17,514 nt of DNA, taken from the NCBI GenBank assembly GCA_044371535.1, contig JBILTL010000036.1, positions 1 through 17,514 of the forward strand, written 5' to 3'. Positions 1 to 7,006 of the stretch are shown one piece after another (positions within the stretch are counted from its first letter, which is position 1; each line of letters opens with the position of its first letter). The notes beneath the pieces were generated by a model. It did no database searches. It worked only from the letters and a program-made list of their open reading frames with translations, and had not been told where the DNA came from. The position numbers were made by a program, and so were the translations under genes. The stretch comes from CAIZGX01 sp044371535 (GTDB lineage Bacteria; Bacteroidota; Bacteroidia; Flavobacteriales_D; Sanyastnellaceae).

Positions 1-693
1 GGGATCTTTCGGATCTTCAAGCTTCGTGGCGTCGGTAACAATGTTCTTGTTAATGACGTCTTTCAATTCTTTTTCCGGAAGAAAAATGTTAATGTAATTG
101 CCGTAGCTCTTACTCATTTTTTGTCCGTCTGTTCCTGGAACATACATCGTTGCTTCGTTCACTTTTGAATCGGGCAAAACGAAAGTTTCTCCCATTTGAT
201 GGTTGAAGGCAGAAGCAATGTCCCGCGTGATTTCCAAATGCTGCAATTGATCTTTTCCTACAGGAACAACGTTTGCGTCGTACAACAGAATGTCTGCAGC
301 CATTAAAACCGGATAGGTAAATAAGCCTGCGTTTACTTCTTTCAAACGGTCTTGACGGTCTTTGAAACTGTGCGCATTCGCCAACATGGGGAACGGCGTA
401 AAGCAGTTCAAATACCAAGCGAGTTCTGTAACTTCAGGAACATCGCTCTGACGATAGAACACATTTTTATCTGTGTTGAAACCGCAAGCCAACCAAGCAG
501 CCGCTACGCTGTAGGTGTTGTTACGAATTTCTTCCGCATTCTTAATTTGAGTAAGTGTGTGAAAATTCGCAATGAATAAATACGCTTCGTTGGAAGGGTG
601 ATTACTCATTTCAATTGCCGGAGCAATTGCGCCCAACACATTACCTAAATGCGGTGTTCCTGTACTTTGAATGCCTGTTAATACGCGTGCCAT
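1..693 (-). CDS. trpS: Tryptophan-tRNA ligase (TrpRS), N-terminal part, cut by the left edge
   Basis: This cytoplasmic enzyme charges tRNA-Trp with tryptophan, using ATP. The window holds the first 231 residues and the C-terminal part lies beyond position 1. What I see: it starts at the ATG on 693-691 (MARVLTGIQSTG). It carries the class I HIGH-type motif as HLGN at residues 15-18, the VGKDQ motif at 145-149 (the usual G-x-DQ loop of TrpRS, followed by QHLEITRDIA), and an intact KMSKS at 192-196. All are in the order and spacing of a bacterial TrpRS of roughly 320-330 residues. It lies 30 nt downstream of an exported amidohydrolase gene on the same strand, so it may be the last gene of that operon. 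A weak promoter-like TTTCTTTG just upstream could also drive it alone. No internal stop or frameshift is seen. Confidence 0.96.
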   Translation of the reverse strand, partial: MARVLTGIQSTGTPHLGNVLGAIAPAIEMSNHPSNEAYLFIANFHTLTQIKNAEEIRNNTYSVAAAWLACGFNTDKNVFYRQSDVPEVTELAWYLNCFTPFPMLANAHSFKDRQDRLKEVNAGLFTYPVLMAADILLYDANVVPVGKDQLQHLEITRDIASAFNHQMGETFVLPDSKVNEATMYVPGTDGQKMSKSYGNYINIFLPEKELKDVINKNIVTDATKLEDPKDP

Positions 694-710
694 AGTGGTA
701 AAATTCGCTG

Positions 711-718
711 CAAAGAAA
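711..718 (-). promoter_or_regulatory. Possible -7 promoter element for trpS
   Basis: On the minus strand this reads TTTCTTTG, one mismatch from the Bacteroidota -7 consensus TAnnTTTG. It lies 17 nt before the trpS ATG. I see no TTG at the usual -33 distance, so trpS may instead be read through from the amidohydrolase genes. Confidence 0.25.
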
Positions 719-723
719 CGGCT

Positions 724-2043
724 TTATTTGCTTCGTTCTTTATCGTATTTGTTCTTGTACAACAAGTACATTTCGGTTTGCATGTTGCTAAGCGCAATAC
801 TTCTTCCGTCGATGTAAGCTAGTCGCAATTGATTGGTGGTCATGTTCAACGCATCGCCGTATGAAACGAAAAGCGTTGCGCTTTTTCCAACTTCAAGTGT
901 TCCGTATTTTTTATCTATTCCCAAAATAGACGCTGCATTACTTGTCAAAGCCTTCACTGCTTCTTCATACGGAAGTCCATGTGCAACAGCTGTACCGGCC
1001 ATGAACGGTAGGTTTCGCGTGCCCATGCGCTCCATGTCTCCTTCGTTTTGAAAAGCGAAAAGAATTCCTGCATCGTATAATTTTTTCGCTAAAGCGAAAG
1101 ATGCGTGTGGATCGTCTTCGTCCAATGAAGCCAAGTCATGCACACGACGAAGAAGAACAGAGATGTTTTCTTCTTTCAGAATAGTGGCTGCAAGTGGTGC
1201 ATCGTAACCACCCACAAGCACCATTTTCACAATACCCATGTCGCGTTTGAATTGCACAGCCTCGTGAATAGACTTCAGTTCATCGGCATGAACGTAGAGT
1301 GTTTTGCTGCCATCGAATAGTCCTTTCATGGCTTCGAAACGAAGTTCAGTCAAATCTCCTTTTGGTGCTTTGGCGTATGCTTTTGCATCGTTGAAGAACA
1401 GATCTATTTCGCGCTTTTGTTGATCGTAGCTTTTCACTTTAGACACAAGAATTCTTCCTTTGTCGTAGTGTCTGTGAATGACTTGCGGCCAGTTCAGGTG
1501 CAGGCCATCGTCTGCACGCACCACAGCGTCTTCCCAGTTCCAAGCGTCGAATTGCATGATTGAAGAAGAACCTGAAATTATTCCACCACGTGGTGTTACT
1601 TGTCCAAGTAACACACCGTTCGAACGAACGGTGGGAATAATTTCCGAATCAGCATTGTACGCAATAACCGAACGAACGCTCGGTTTGAATGTTCCTACTT
1701 CATACAAATCGTTCTGCGCACGAACGGCATCTATTTCAACCAATCCCAACGAAGAGTTCGGTGCAATGAATCCCGGATAAACATGCTGACCTTCGATCGG
1801 AATAACCTTGTCGAATTTGGTCACATCTATGCGAGAAACAGTAGCATCTGCAACAAGCGTAAGTATACCGTTTTCAAAAGCGATGTAAGCATTTTCAATG
1901 ACTTTTCCATTTCCCAAATGCGCGTAGCAATTGGTCAGAAGAATTGACTCTTTCTGCGCTGGCGCAGGCGTTGGACGGTGTTGTGCTTGAGCAGCAATAC
2001 CGGCAATAAGCGCAAGTGATAAAAATATTTTTCTCATGATCAT
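724..2043 (-). CDS. Exported amidohydrolase-fold protein with a degenerate metal site
   Basis: This is a 439-residue protein of the imidazolonepropionase-like amidohydrolase superfamily with an N-terminal signal peptide (about residues 1-20, ending AAQA), so it is probably periplasmic. The N-terminal beta-sandwich entry (residues 35-90, ending HVYPGFI) and the C-terminal return (SNAASILGI, then YGTLEVGKSATLFV at about 380-393) are typical of the fold. The first metal motif, normally DAHTHLG, reads APNSSLG at 94-100, so both histidines are lost. H252 in YVHAD is kept, the later GGH position is GGY (Tyr280), and the usual catalytic Asp region reads FQNEGD (331-336). I infer no zinc-dependent hydrolase activity, or a changed one. 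It begins 4 nt after the stop of the upstream two-domain amidohydrolase, which suggests translational coupling. A second ATG two codons in (2037) is an equally possible start. The substrate is unknown. Confidence 0.9.
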   Translation of the reverse strand: MIMRKIFLSLALIAGIAAQAQHRPTPAPAQKESILLTNCYAHLGNGKVIENAYIAFENGILTLVADATVSRIDVTKFDKVIPIEGQHVYPGFIAPNSSLGLVEIDAVRAQNDLYEVGTFKPSVRSVIAYNADSEIIPTVRSNGVLLGQVTPRGGIISGSSSIMQFDAWNWEDAVVRADDGLHLNWPQVIHRHYDKGRILVSKVKSYDQQKREIDLFFNDAKAYAKAPKGDLTELRFEAMKGLFDGSKTLYVHADELKSIHEAVQFKRDMGIVKMVLVGGYDAPLAATILKEENISVLLRRVHDLASLDEDDPHASFALAKKLYDAGILFAFQNEGDMERMGTRNLPFMAGTAVAHGLPYEEAVKALTSNAASILGIDKKYGTLEVGKSATLFVSYGDALNMTTNQLRLAYIDGRSIALSNMQTEMYLLYKNKYDKERSK

Positions 2044-2047
2044 GTTC

Positions 2048-5000
2048 TTATTCTTTTATGAAAATACCCTTTGACGTCTCGTCCATACTGTCGCAATGGA
2101 AGTGATGCGGCGTTTTCGGTTGTGGCTTTCTGGTTGAAGCTCCGCCGTTTTTAGCAGCTTCCATTTTTTGAATGATGCGTTCGCGTTCAGCAGCAAATGC
2201 TTCACGCGCCTTTTCGTCTTCTTCCAAACTGAAGTAACAAGTACCGTCGATATAGGTCTTTTCAGCACGTGCATATATGCTCAACGGTTCGTTGTTCCAA
2301 ACGACGAAGTCGGCGTCTTTTCCTACTTTCAACGATCCCATGCGGTCGTCTAAGTGAAGAAGTTTCGCTGGATTTAACGTCACCATTTTCAACGCGTCTT
2401 CTGCAGGTACTCCTCCGTATTTTACAATCTTTCCTGCTTCTTGATTTAAGCGTGCGCCCATTTCCGCATCGTCGGAATTGATGGCTACAACAATTCCTTG
2501 CTCATACATAAGCGCAGCGTTGTATGGAATGGCGTCTTTCACTTCGGCCTTGTAGGCCCACCAGTCGCTGAATGTAGAAGCACCTGCTCCGTGGGCTTTC
2601 ATCTTGTCAGCGACTTTATAACCTTCAAGAATGTGCGTGAAGGTATTTATTTTGAAGCTGAAGCTATCTGCTACATGCATGAGCATGTTGATTTCGCTTT
2701 GAACATAGCTGTGACAAGAGATGAATCTTTCTTTGCGAAGAATTTCTAGAAGGGTTTCCAATTCTAGATCTCTACGCGGCGCAAGGGGCATTGGAAGTCC
2801 TTTCTTTACTTTTTTGCAAGCCGCGTTGTAGTTGTCCCACGCTTGGCCGTACTCCAACGCGCGATAGAAATGATCGTAATAAACTTGCTCTACTCCCATG
2901 CGGGTTTGAGGGAAGCGAGTCATTGCGCGATCTCCCCAATTGCTTTGCTTAACGTTTTCACCCAAGGCGAATTTGATAAATCCTGGAGCATTCTCAATCT
3001 TCATTCCGTCGGCATGAACTCCCCAACGCAATTTCACCAAAGCGCTTTGTCCGCCAATCGGATTCGCACTTCCGTGAAGCAATTGCGAAGCGGTTGTTCC
3101 ACCTGAAAGCTGACGATAGATGTCAATGTCTTCCGGATAAATAACACTTCCTTCTTCAACCTCTGCGCTACTTGCTTGCGTTCCTTCATTCACACTTGAA
3201 AGTGCAATGTGGCTGTGTTCGTCAATGATACCTGGAGAAATATGTTTTCCCTTCGCATCTACTTCTTGAACAACTTCGCCCTTCGGAATGCTAAGGTCTA
3301 CGCCTATTCCAGCGATCTTTCCGTTCTTCACCCACAGATCACCTTCTTGAATGGTTCCGTTTTCACATGTCCACAAAGTAGCGTTTCTGAACACCACATT
3401 TTCTTTTTTCGGAAGAGCTGTTCTTCCATAAGCAGTGAACGGATAAACGATTTCTCCTGGAAGAGTTTTTGTTTTTTCGCCTTTCTTTTCTTCTTCTTTT
3501 TTCGGAAGCGCAATTACGTTGGCGTTAATTGCAATTGGCGATTTCCCAAAGGTGGTAAGGTCTATCGCAAGATCTTTTTCTTTTGAATGAATGTTTCCTG
3601 AAACACGCACGAATGCTGCGCTATCGAGCGTTAACTCTCCAACGGGGAACCCATCTTTCAATTGTAATTTCAACTGAAATAAAGTTGAATCTTGCGCAGT
3701 TGATCCCAGCGTTTCGTGTAATTTTTTCAACGCGTCTGTTGTTTTCAATTTAGAAGTAACTACCACACTTTCTCCTTTTCCTTTCTTGCCTTCTGCTTGA
3801 ACCGTTGTTCCTAAAACTGAAACAGTGTAAGTTCCTTCAAGTGAAAGAGACTCGGCGTATGAAACGAAGTAAGGTTTTCCATTTACCCATGTTTCAAGAA
3901 CCTTTGAGTCGTTGGTGAAAAGCTCTTTGTTTGTAATCACAAGGTTTGCGTCGTAACCCGCAAGTATAGATCCAACGCGGGTTTGAGCGTTCAGGTATTG
4001 TGCGGGTCTTGTTGTTAATGCCGCCAATGCAATGTTTGCTGGAAGTCCGTTTTCAACGGCCGTCTTAATATTTTCAAGCAGCTGACCTTTGTCTTCAAGT
4101 CCGCTTGCAGTGATGCAAAATTCAATCCCAGCCTTGTGCAAATAGGCGAGGTTGTATGGAGCCAATTCCCAGTGTTTCAATTCTGCTGTTGAGATATAAC
4201 GGTTGCTCGCAGGATCGCTCACGTCGAAGGCTTGCGGATAGTTCACAGGCACAATTAATTTTCCTTTGGTGCCTTTCATTTCTTCTAAGCGTTGGTATTC
4301 ATTTCCTCCTGTTTTGAAAAGGTATTGAACGCCGAACTCATCGCCTACTGCATCTGCACGAAGAATATTCCATTTGTCATTCGCTTCGAATATTTGAGGA
4401 AGACTGTTGTTTGCATTGAGAGCACGAAGCGTCAAATTTGTTTCTCCGCTGCCTTTCAAATTCGCATACCAATTCGCGTCGCAATAGGTTTGTTTCAGCA
4501 GCGCAATGCTACCCATGATAGAAGAAGGGTACTGTTGCGGACTGCTGCCTTTGTTGAAAGAGAAATAGGCCGCGGCTTCAGCGCTGATGACGTCTGCATG
4601 AATTTCATTTCCTAATGAAACAAGTGCTCCTGTTCCGCGTGAAATACCGTCTGCCTTGTGCGAGCACACTGCGGTTATTCCAGCATTGCGATAGCTCTCA
4701 GCTTCTTCTTCGTTGTGTTGAAGTTGCATGGAAGCGTTGTATTCCGGATGAATGGCGGTATTCCAACCGAGCACATTTTTTCCTGAGTCTTCCGTTTCTT
4801 CGCCATGATTGTCATTTTGCTTTTTTGGAATTCCATAACTTGAGAACGCATCAACGAATCCCGCATAAATGAATTTGCCTGTCGCATCAATGATTACGCA
4901 GTTAGCGGGAATCGGAATATTCTTTCCAACCGCTTTGATTTTTCCTTTTTCAATAATGACGGTTGCTCCTTCCATTTTATTTTCTGGAGTGGAATAGACC

Positions 5001-5125
5001 GTTGCGTTGGTGAGCGCATAAGCACTCACGTCTTTCGGACGAACGCCGTTGAACGGAAAGGTTTCTTGTGCGAATGAAACGATGCCATTCGATACAAGTA
5101 AAATGAAGACCAAGAGTTTTCTCAT
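2048..5125 (-). CDS. Large periplasmic protein with two amidohydrolase domains
   Basis: This 1025-residue protein has a signal peptide (MRKLLVFILLVSNGIVSFAQ) and two amidohydrolase-like halves. Numbering is from the start chosen here. The first half (about 25-430) has the entry strand and KFIYAGFVDAF, but the HxH position reads FSS (94-96), so its metal site is lost. A linker follows (about 430-575) with a Lys/Glu-rich stretch near 541-554. The second half (about 575-975) has PGIIDEHSH with H637 and H639, then CHSY (H805), FTHILEG (H831) and NSDD (D885), a full ligand set for an active metal-dependent hydrolase. The C-terminal tail (about 975-1025) is charged. The reading frame is open up to an ATG at 5158, but that codon sits only 5 nt after a TAnnTTTG element, about where transcription should begin; the ATG at 5125 also places the signal peptide at the very N-terminus, so I prefer it. 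Substrate unknown; related proteins are usually annotated as amidohydrolases acting on cyclic amides or dipeptides. Confidence 0.9.
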   Translation of the reverse strand: MRKLLVFILLVSNGIVSFAQETFPFNGVRPKDVSAYALTNATVYSTPENKMEGATVIIEKGKIKAVGKNIPIPANCVIIDATGKFIYAGFVDAFSSYGIPKKQNDNHGEETEDSGKNVLGWNTAIHPEYNASMQLQHNEEEAESYRNAGITAVCSHKADGISRGTGALVSLGNEIHADVISAEAAAYFSFNKGSSPQQYPSSIMGSIALLKQTYCDANWYANLKGSGETNLTLRALNANNSLPQIFEANDKWNILRADAVGDEFGVQYLFKTGGNEYQRLEEMKGTKGKLIVPVNYPQAFDVSDPASNRYISTAELKHWELAPYNLAYLHKAGIEFCITASGLEDKGQLLENIKTAVENGLPANIALAALTTRPAQYLNAQTRVGSILAGYDANLVITNKELFTNDSKVLETWVNGKPYFVSYAESLSLEGTYTVSVLGTTVQAEGKKGKGESVVVTSKLKTTDALKKLHETLGSTAQDSTLFQLKLQLKDGFPVGELTLDSAAFVRVSGNIHSKEKDLAIDLTTFGKSPIAINANVIALPKKEEEKKGEKTKTLPGEIVYPFTAYGRTALPKKENVVFRNATLWTCENGTIQEGDLWVKNGKIAGIGVDLSIPKGEVVQEVDAKGKHISPGIIDEHSHIALSSVNEGTQASSAEVEEGSVIYPEDIDIYRQLSGGTTASQLLHGSANPIGGQSALVKLRWGVHADGMKIENAPGFIKFALGENVKQSNWGDRAMTRFPQTRMGVEQVYYDHFYRALEYGQAWDNYNAACKKVKKGLPMPLAPRRDLELETLLEILRKERFISCHSYVQSEINMLMHVADSFSFKINTFTHILEGYKVADKMKAHGAGASTFSDWWAYKAEVKDAIPYNAALMYEQGIVVAINSDDAEMGARLNQEAGKIVKYGGVPAEDALKMVTLNPAKLLHLDDRMGSLKVGKDADFVVWNNEPLSIYARAEKTYIDGTCYFSLEEDEKAREAFAAERERIIQKMEAAKNGGASTRKPQPKTPHHFHCDSMDETSKGIFIKE

Positions 5126-5163
5126 GTTGTTTGTTGAAGTGAAAAATTCACGAACCATTCAAA

Positions 5164-5171
5164 CAAAAATA
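5164..5171 (-). promoter_or_regulatory. -7 promoter element for the amidohydrolase operon
   Basis: On the minus strand this reads TATTTTTG, a full match to the Bacteroidota consensus TAnnTTTG. Initiation a few bases downstream would start the mRNA near 5160-5158 and give a leader of about 35 nt before the ATG at 5125. No good TTG is seen at -33. It lies back to back with the promoter of the Nfu gene, about 50 bp away on the other strand. Confidence 0.6.
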
Positions 5172-5219
5172 GTGGGATTCAAATGAACATTGGTTGTAAA
5201 TGTTTTCCTTGAATGGAAT

Positions 5220-5227
5220 TACATTTG
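5220..5227 (+). promoter_or_regulatory. -7 promoter element for the Nfu gene
   Basis: The sequence TACATTTG fully matches TAnnTTTG. A TTG lies at 5194-5196, 23 nt upstream, at the long end of the accepted spacing. The element ends 4 nt before the ATG at 5232, so the transcript is expected to be leaderless or nearly so. Confidence 0.6.
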
Positions 5228-5231
5228 TGTC

Positions 5232-5876
5232 ATGAACGAAAGAAAAAAAATTCCGACCTCTGTTTATGCTGAAATGACTCCGAATCCTTCGTCAATGAAG
5301 TTCGTTGCGGATCGTTTGCTATTAACAGGCGGACTTCAAGTTGAATATAAGTCAAAGGCTGAAGCAGCCGGCTCATCGCCATTAGCAGAGGAACTCTTCA
5401 ATTTTCCATTTGTAACCAATGTTTTTGTTGCGCACAATTTCGTTACAGTAACGAAAGACGGCACCATCGATTGGGATATGATTGTGATGCAACTGCGTGA
5501 ATATGTTCGCGAGTGGTTAATGGACAACGAGATTGCTGTGTCTACGGTTCCAGCGGAACTCATGAGCAGAAGCGCCAGCATGATTGAAGAAGCAAAGGCA
5601 GGAGGATCAACACCATCATCAGTAGACAGATCGAATTTCAAGCCTTCAGAATACGACGACGCCATTATGGCTTTGTTGGAAGAGTTTGTAAGACCAGCGG
5701 TTGAAGCAGACGGTGGTGCTATTGATTTCGTAGGTTATGACGAGAAGAAAGTTTTTGTTGAAATGAAAGGCTCATGCGCCGGCTGTCCTTCCTCAACAGC
5801 AACCTTGAAAGGTGGAATTGAAAACCTTTTGAAGGCGAAACTTCCGAGTGTTGTCGAAGAAGTAATTTCGGTTTAA
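5232..5876 (+). CDS. Nfu/NifU-type iron-sulfur cluster carrier
   Basis: This 214-residue cytoplasmic protein is predicted to carry an Fe-S cluster on a CxxC motif and pass it to target enzymes. It has an N-terminal Nfu domain (about 8-95, with the hallmark TPNPSSMKF at 16-24), a linker of about 45 residues, and a C-terminal NifU-like domain (about 142-214). The latter carries RPAVEADGG and the cluster-binding GSCAGCPSS with Cys182 and Cys185. This matches the two-domain Nfu proteins common in Bacteroidota. The frame is open upstream to an ATG at 5190, but the promoter element at 5220-5227 lies inside that extension, so the ATG at 5232 is the better start. The next gene begins 38 nt downstream on the same strand and may be co-transcribed. 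No other Fe-S assembly genes are in the window. Confidence 0.93.
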   Translation: MNERKKIPTSVYAEMTPNPSSMKFVADRLLLTGGLQVEYKSKAEAAGSSPLAEELFNFPFVTNVFVAHNFVTVTKDGTIDWDMIVMQLREYVREWLMDNEIAVSTVPAELMSRSASMIEEAKAGGSTPSSVDRSNFKPSEYDDAIMALLEEFVRPAVEADGGAIDFVGYDEKKVFVEMKGSCAGCPSSTATLKGGIENLLKAKLPSVVEEVISV

Positions 5877-5914
5877 GGAAATAATCTGCAAAGACTCTCG
5901 TTTCATCCACGCCC

Positions 5915-7006
5915 ATGAAGAAAAGTTTCCTATCAAAAATCATTGTTGCAATTGTACTCTATTGTGCATCGCATTCAGCGACTGCGCAAGTGGCGCGTGT
6001 ATACGTGAATGAATTCTTGAACATAGGTGTGGGTGCGCGCGCCATGGGCATGTCGCAAGCGCAGGTGAGCAGTGTGAATGATGTAACATCGGGTTACTGG
6101 AATCCTGCGGGCTTAATGGGACTGGGAAACAAGCTAGACGCTGCGGTTATGCACAGCGAGTCTTTTGCTGGTATTGCAAAGTACGATTATGCCGCTGTGG
6201 GTAAGAGACTTGATTCTACTTCTGCAGCATCGTTCTCGCTTATTCGTTTTGGAATCGACGATATTCCGAACACGTTAGATTTGTATGATCCGAACGGAAA
6301 CATAGACTATTCAAGGGTTACAACATTCAATGCTGCAGATTATGCGTTCTTGTTTTCTTATGCGAAGAAGGGTGTCCCCTTTATTGACAAACCTTGGGCA
6401 AGTCGCGTAAACATTGGTGGAACAGCGAAAATTATTTACAGACAGATCGGTGACTTCGCGCGATCATTCGGATTTGGATTCGACTTAGGAGCCCAATACC
6501 AAGGAAAGCATGTGTGTTTGGGTGCTGTTGTGCGCGATGCGAGTTCAACCTTTAATGCGTGGTCTTTCAGTTTGGGTTCAACTGCGACTTCGGTATTCGA
6601 ACAAACAGGAAATACGCTTCCGAAAAACGGATTGGAGATTGCCCTGCCACGTGCCATTTTAGGCGCAGGCTACAAATTCAACAAAGAGAAAATTTCATTT
6701 TTGGTGGAAGGAAATGCAACCTTCACGACAGATGGACAGCGCAACGCTTTGGTGTCTGGAAATGTCTTCAGTATTGATCCGAATGTAGGATTGGAAGTAG
6801 GTTATTCAAACACAATCTTTTTCCGCGCAGGTGTCGGAAACGCCCAGCGTGTAAAGGATTTCGAAGAAGAGTACATCACGTATCAACCAAACATTGGTAT
6901 TGGCATTCGCCTTCGAAAAATGTTTATCGACTATGCGTTATCAGATGTCGGAAATTCTTCCGACGTTCTTTACAGCAACGTGTTTTCGCTAAAGTTCTCT
7001 TTGTAA
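5915..7006 (+). CDS. PorV/PorQ-family outer-membrane beta-barrel protein
   Basis: This 363-residue protein has a signal peptide (MKKSFLSKIIVAIVLYCASHSATAQ) followed by the family's entry motif, NEFLNIGVGARAMGMSQAQ, then WNPAGL. The rest is alternating hydrophobic and polar strands ending in the aromatic-rich FSLKFSL, as expected for an outer-membrane barrel. The family is related to the FadL fold and to UPF0164 proteins. PorV is the T9SS protein that shuttles cargo to the attachment machinery, and PorQ is a relative. This looks like one of the further paralogues rather than a clear PorV, so its role is uncertain. It follows the Nfu gene by 38 nt. Its stop codon abuts, with no bases between, the stop codon of a convergent gene for a T9SS-sorted protein. 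Confidence 0.8.
   Translation: MKKSFLSKIIVAIVLYCASHSATAQVARVYVNEFLNIGVGARAMGMSQAQVSSVNDVTSGYWNPAGLMGLGNKLDAAVMHSESFAGIAKYDYAAVGKRLDSTSAASFSLIRFGIDDIPNTLDLYDPNGNIDYSRVTTFNAADYAFLFSYAKKGVPFIDKPWASRVNIGGTAKIIYRQIGDFARSFGFGFDLGAQYQGKHVCLGAVVRDASSTFNAWSFSLGSTATSVFEQTGNTLPKNGLEIALPRAILGAGYKFNKEKISFLVEGNATFTTDGQRNALVSGNVFSIDPNVGLEVGYSNTIFFRAGVGNAQRVKDFEEEYITYQPNIGIGIRLRKMFIDYALSDVGNSSDVLYSNVFSLKFSL

Noticed and set aside
110..418. 102-codon minus-strand frame near the left edge
   Set aside because: It is a shifted-frame shadow of trpS, which is intact across this region with its signature motifs in the right order.
1478..1780. 100-codon plus-strand frame inside the second amidohydrolase gene
   Set aside because: It is antisense to a coding frame with clear family features. 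No motif, promoter or start signal was seen.
2035..2044. Perfect 10-bp palindrome CATGATCATG
   Set aside because: It results from the closely spaced ATG ATC ATG codons at the start of the second amidohydrolase gene. No evidence for an operator.
3209..3586. 125-codon open frame on the plus strand inside the large amidohydrolase gene
   Set aside because: It lies opposite a well-supported coding region. Its product is a Phe-rich run produced by the Lys/Glu-rich linker read in reverse, with no recognisable motif or promoter.
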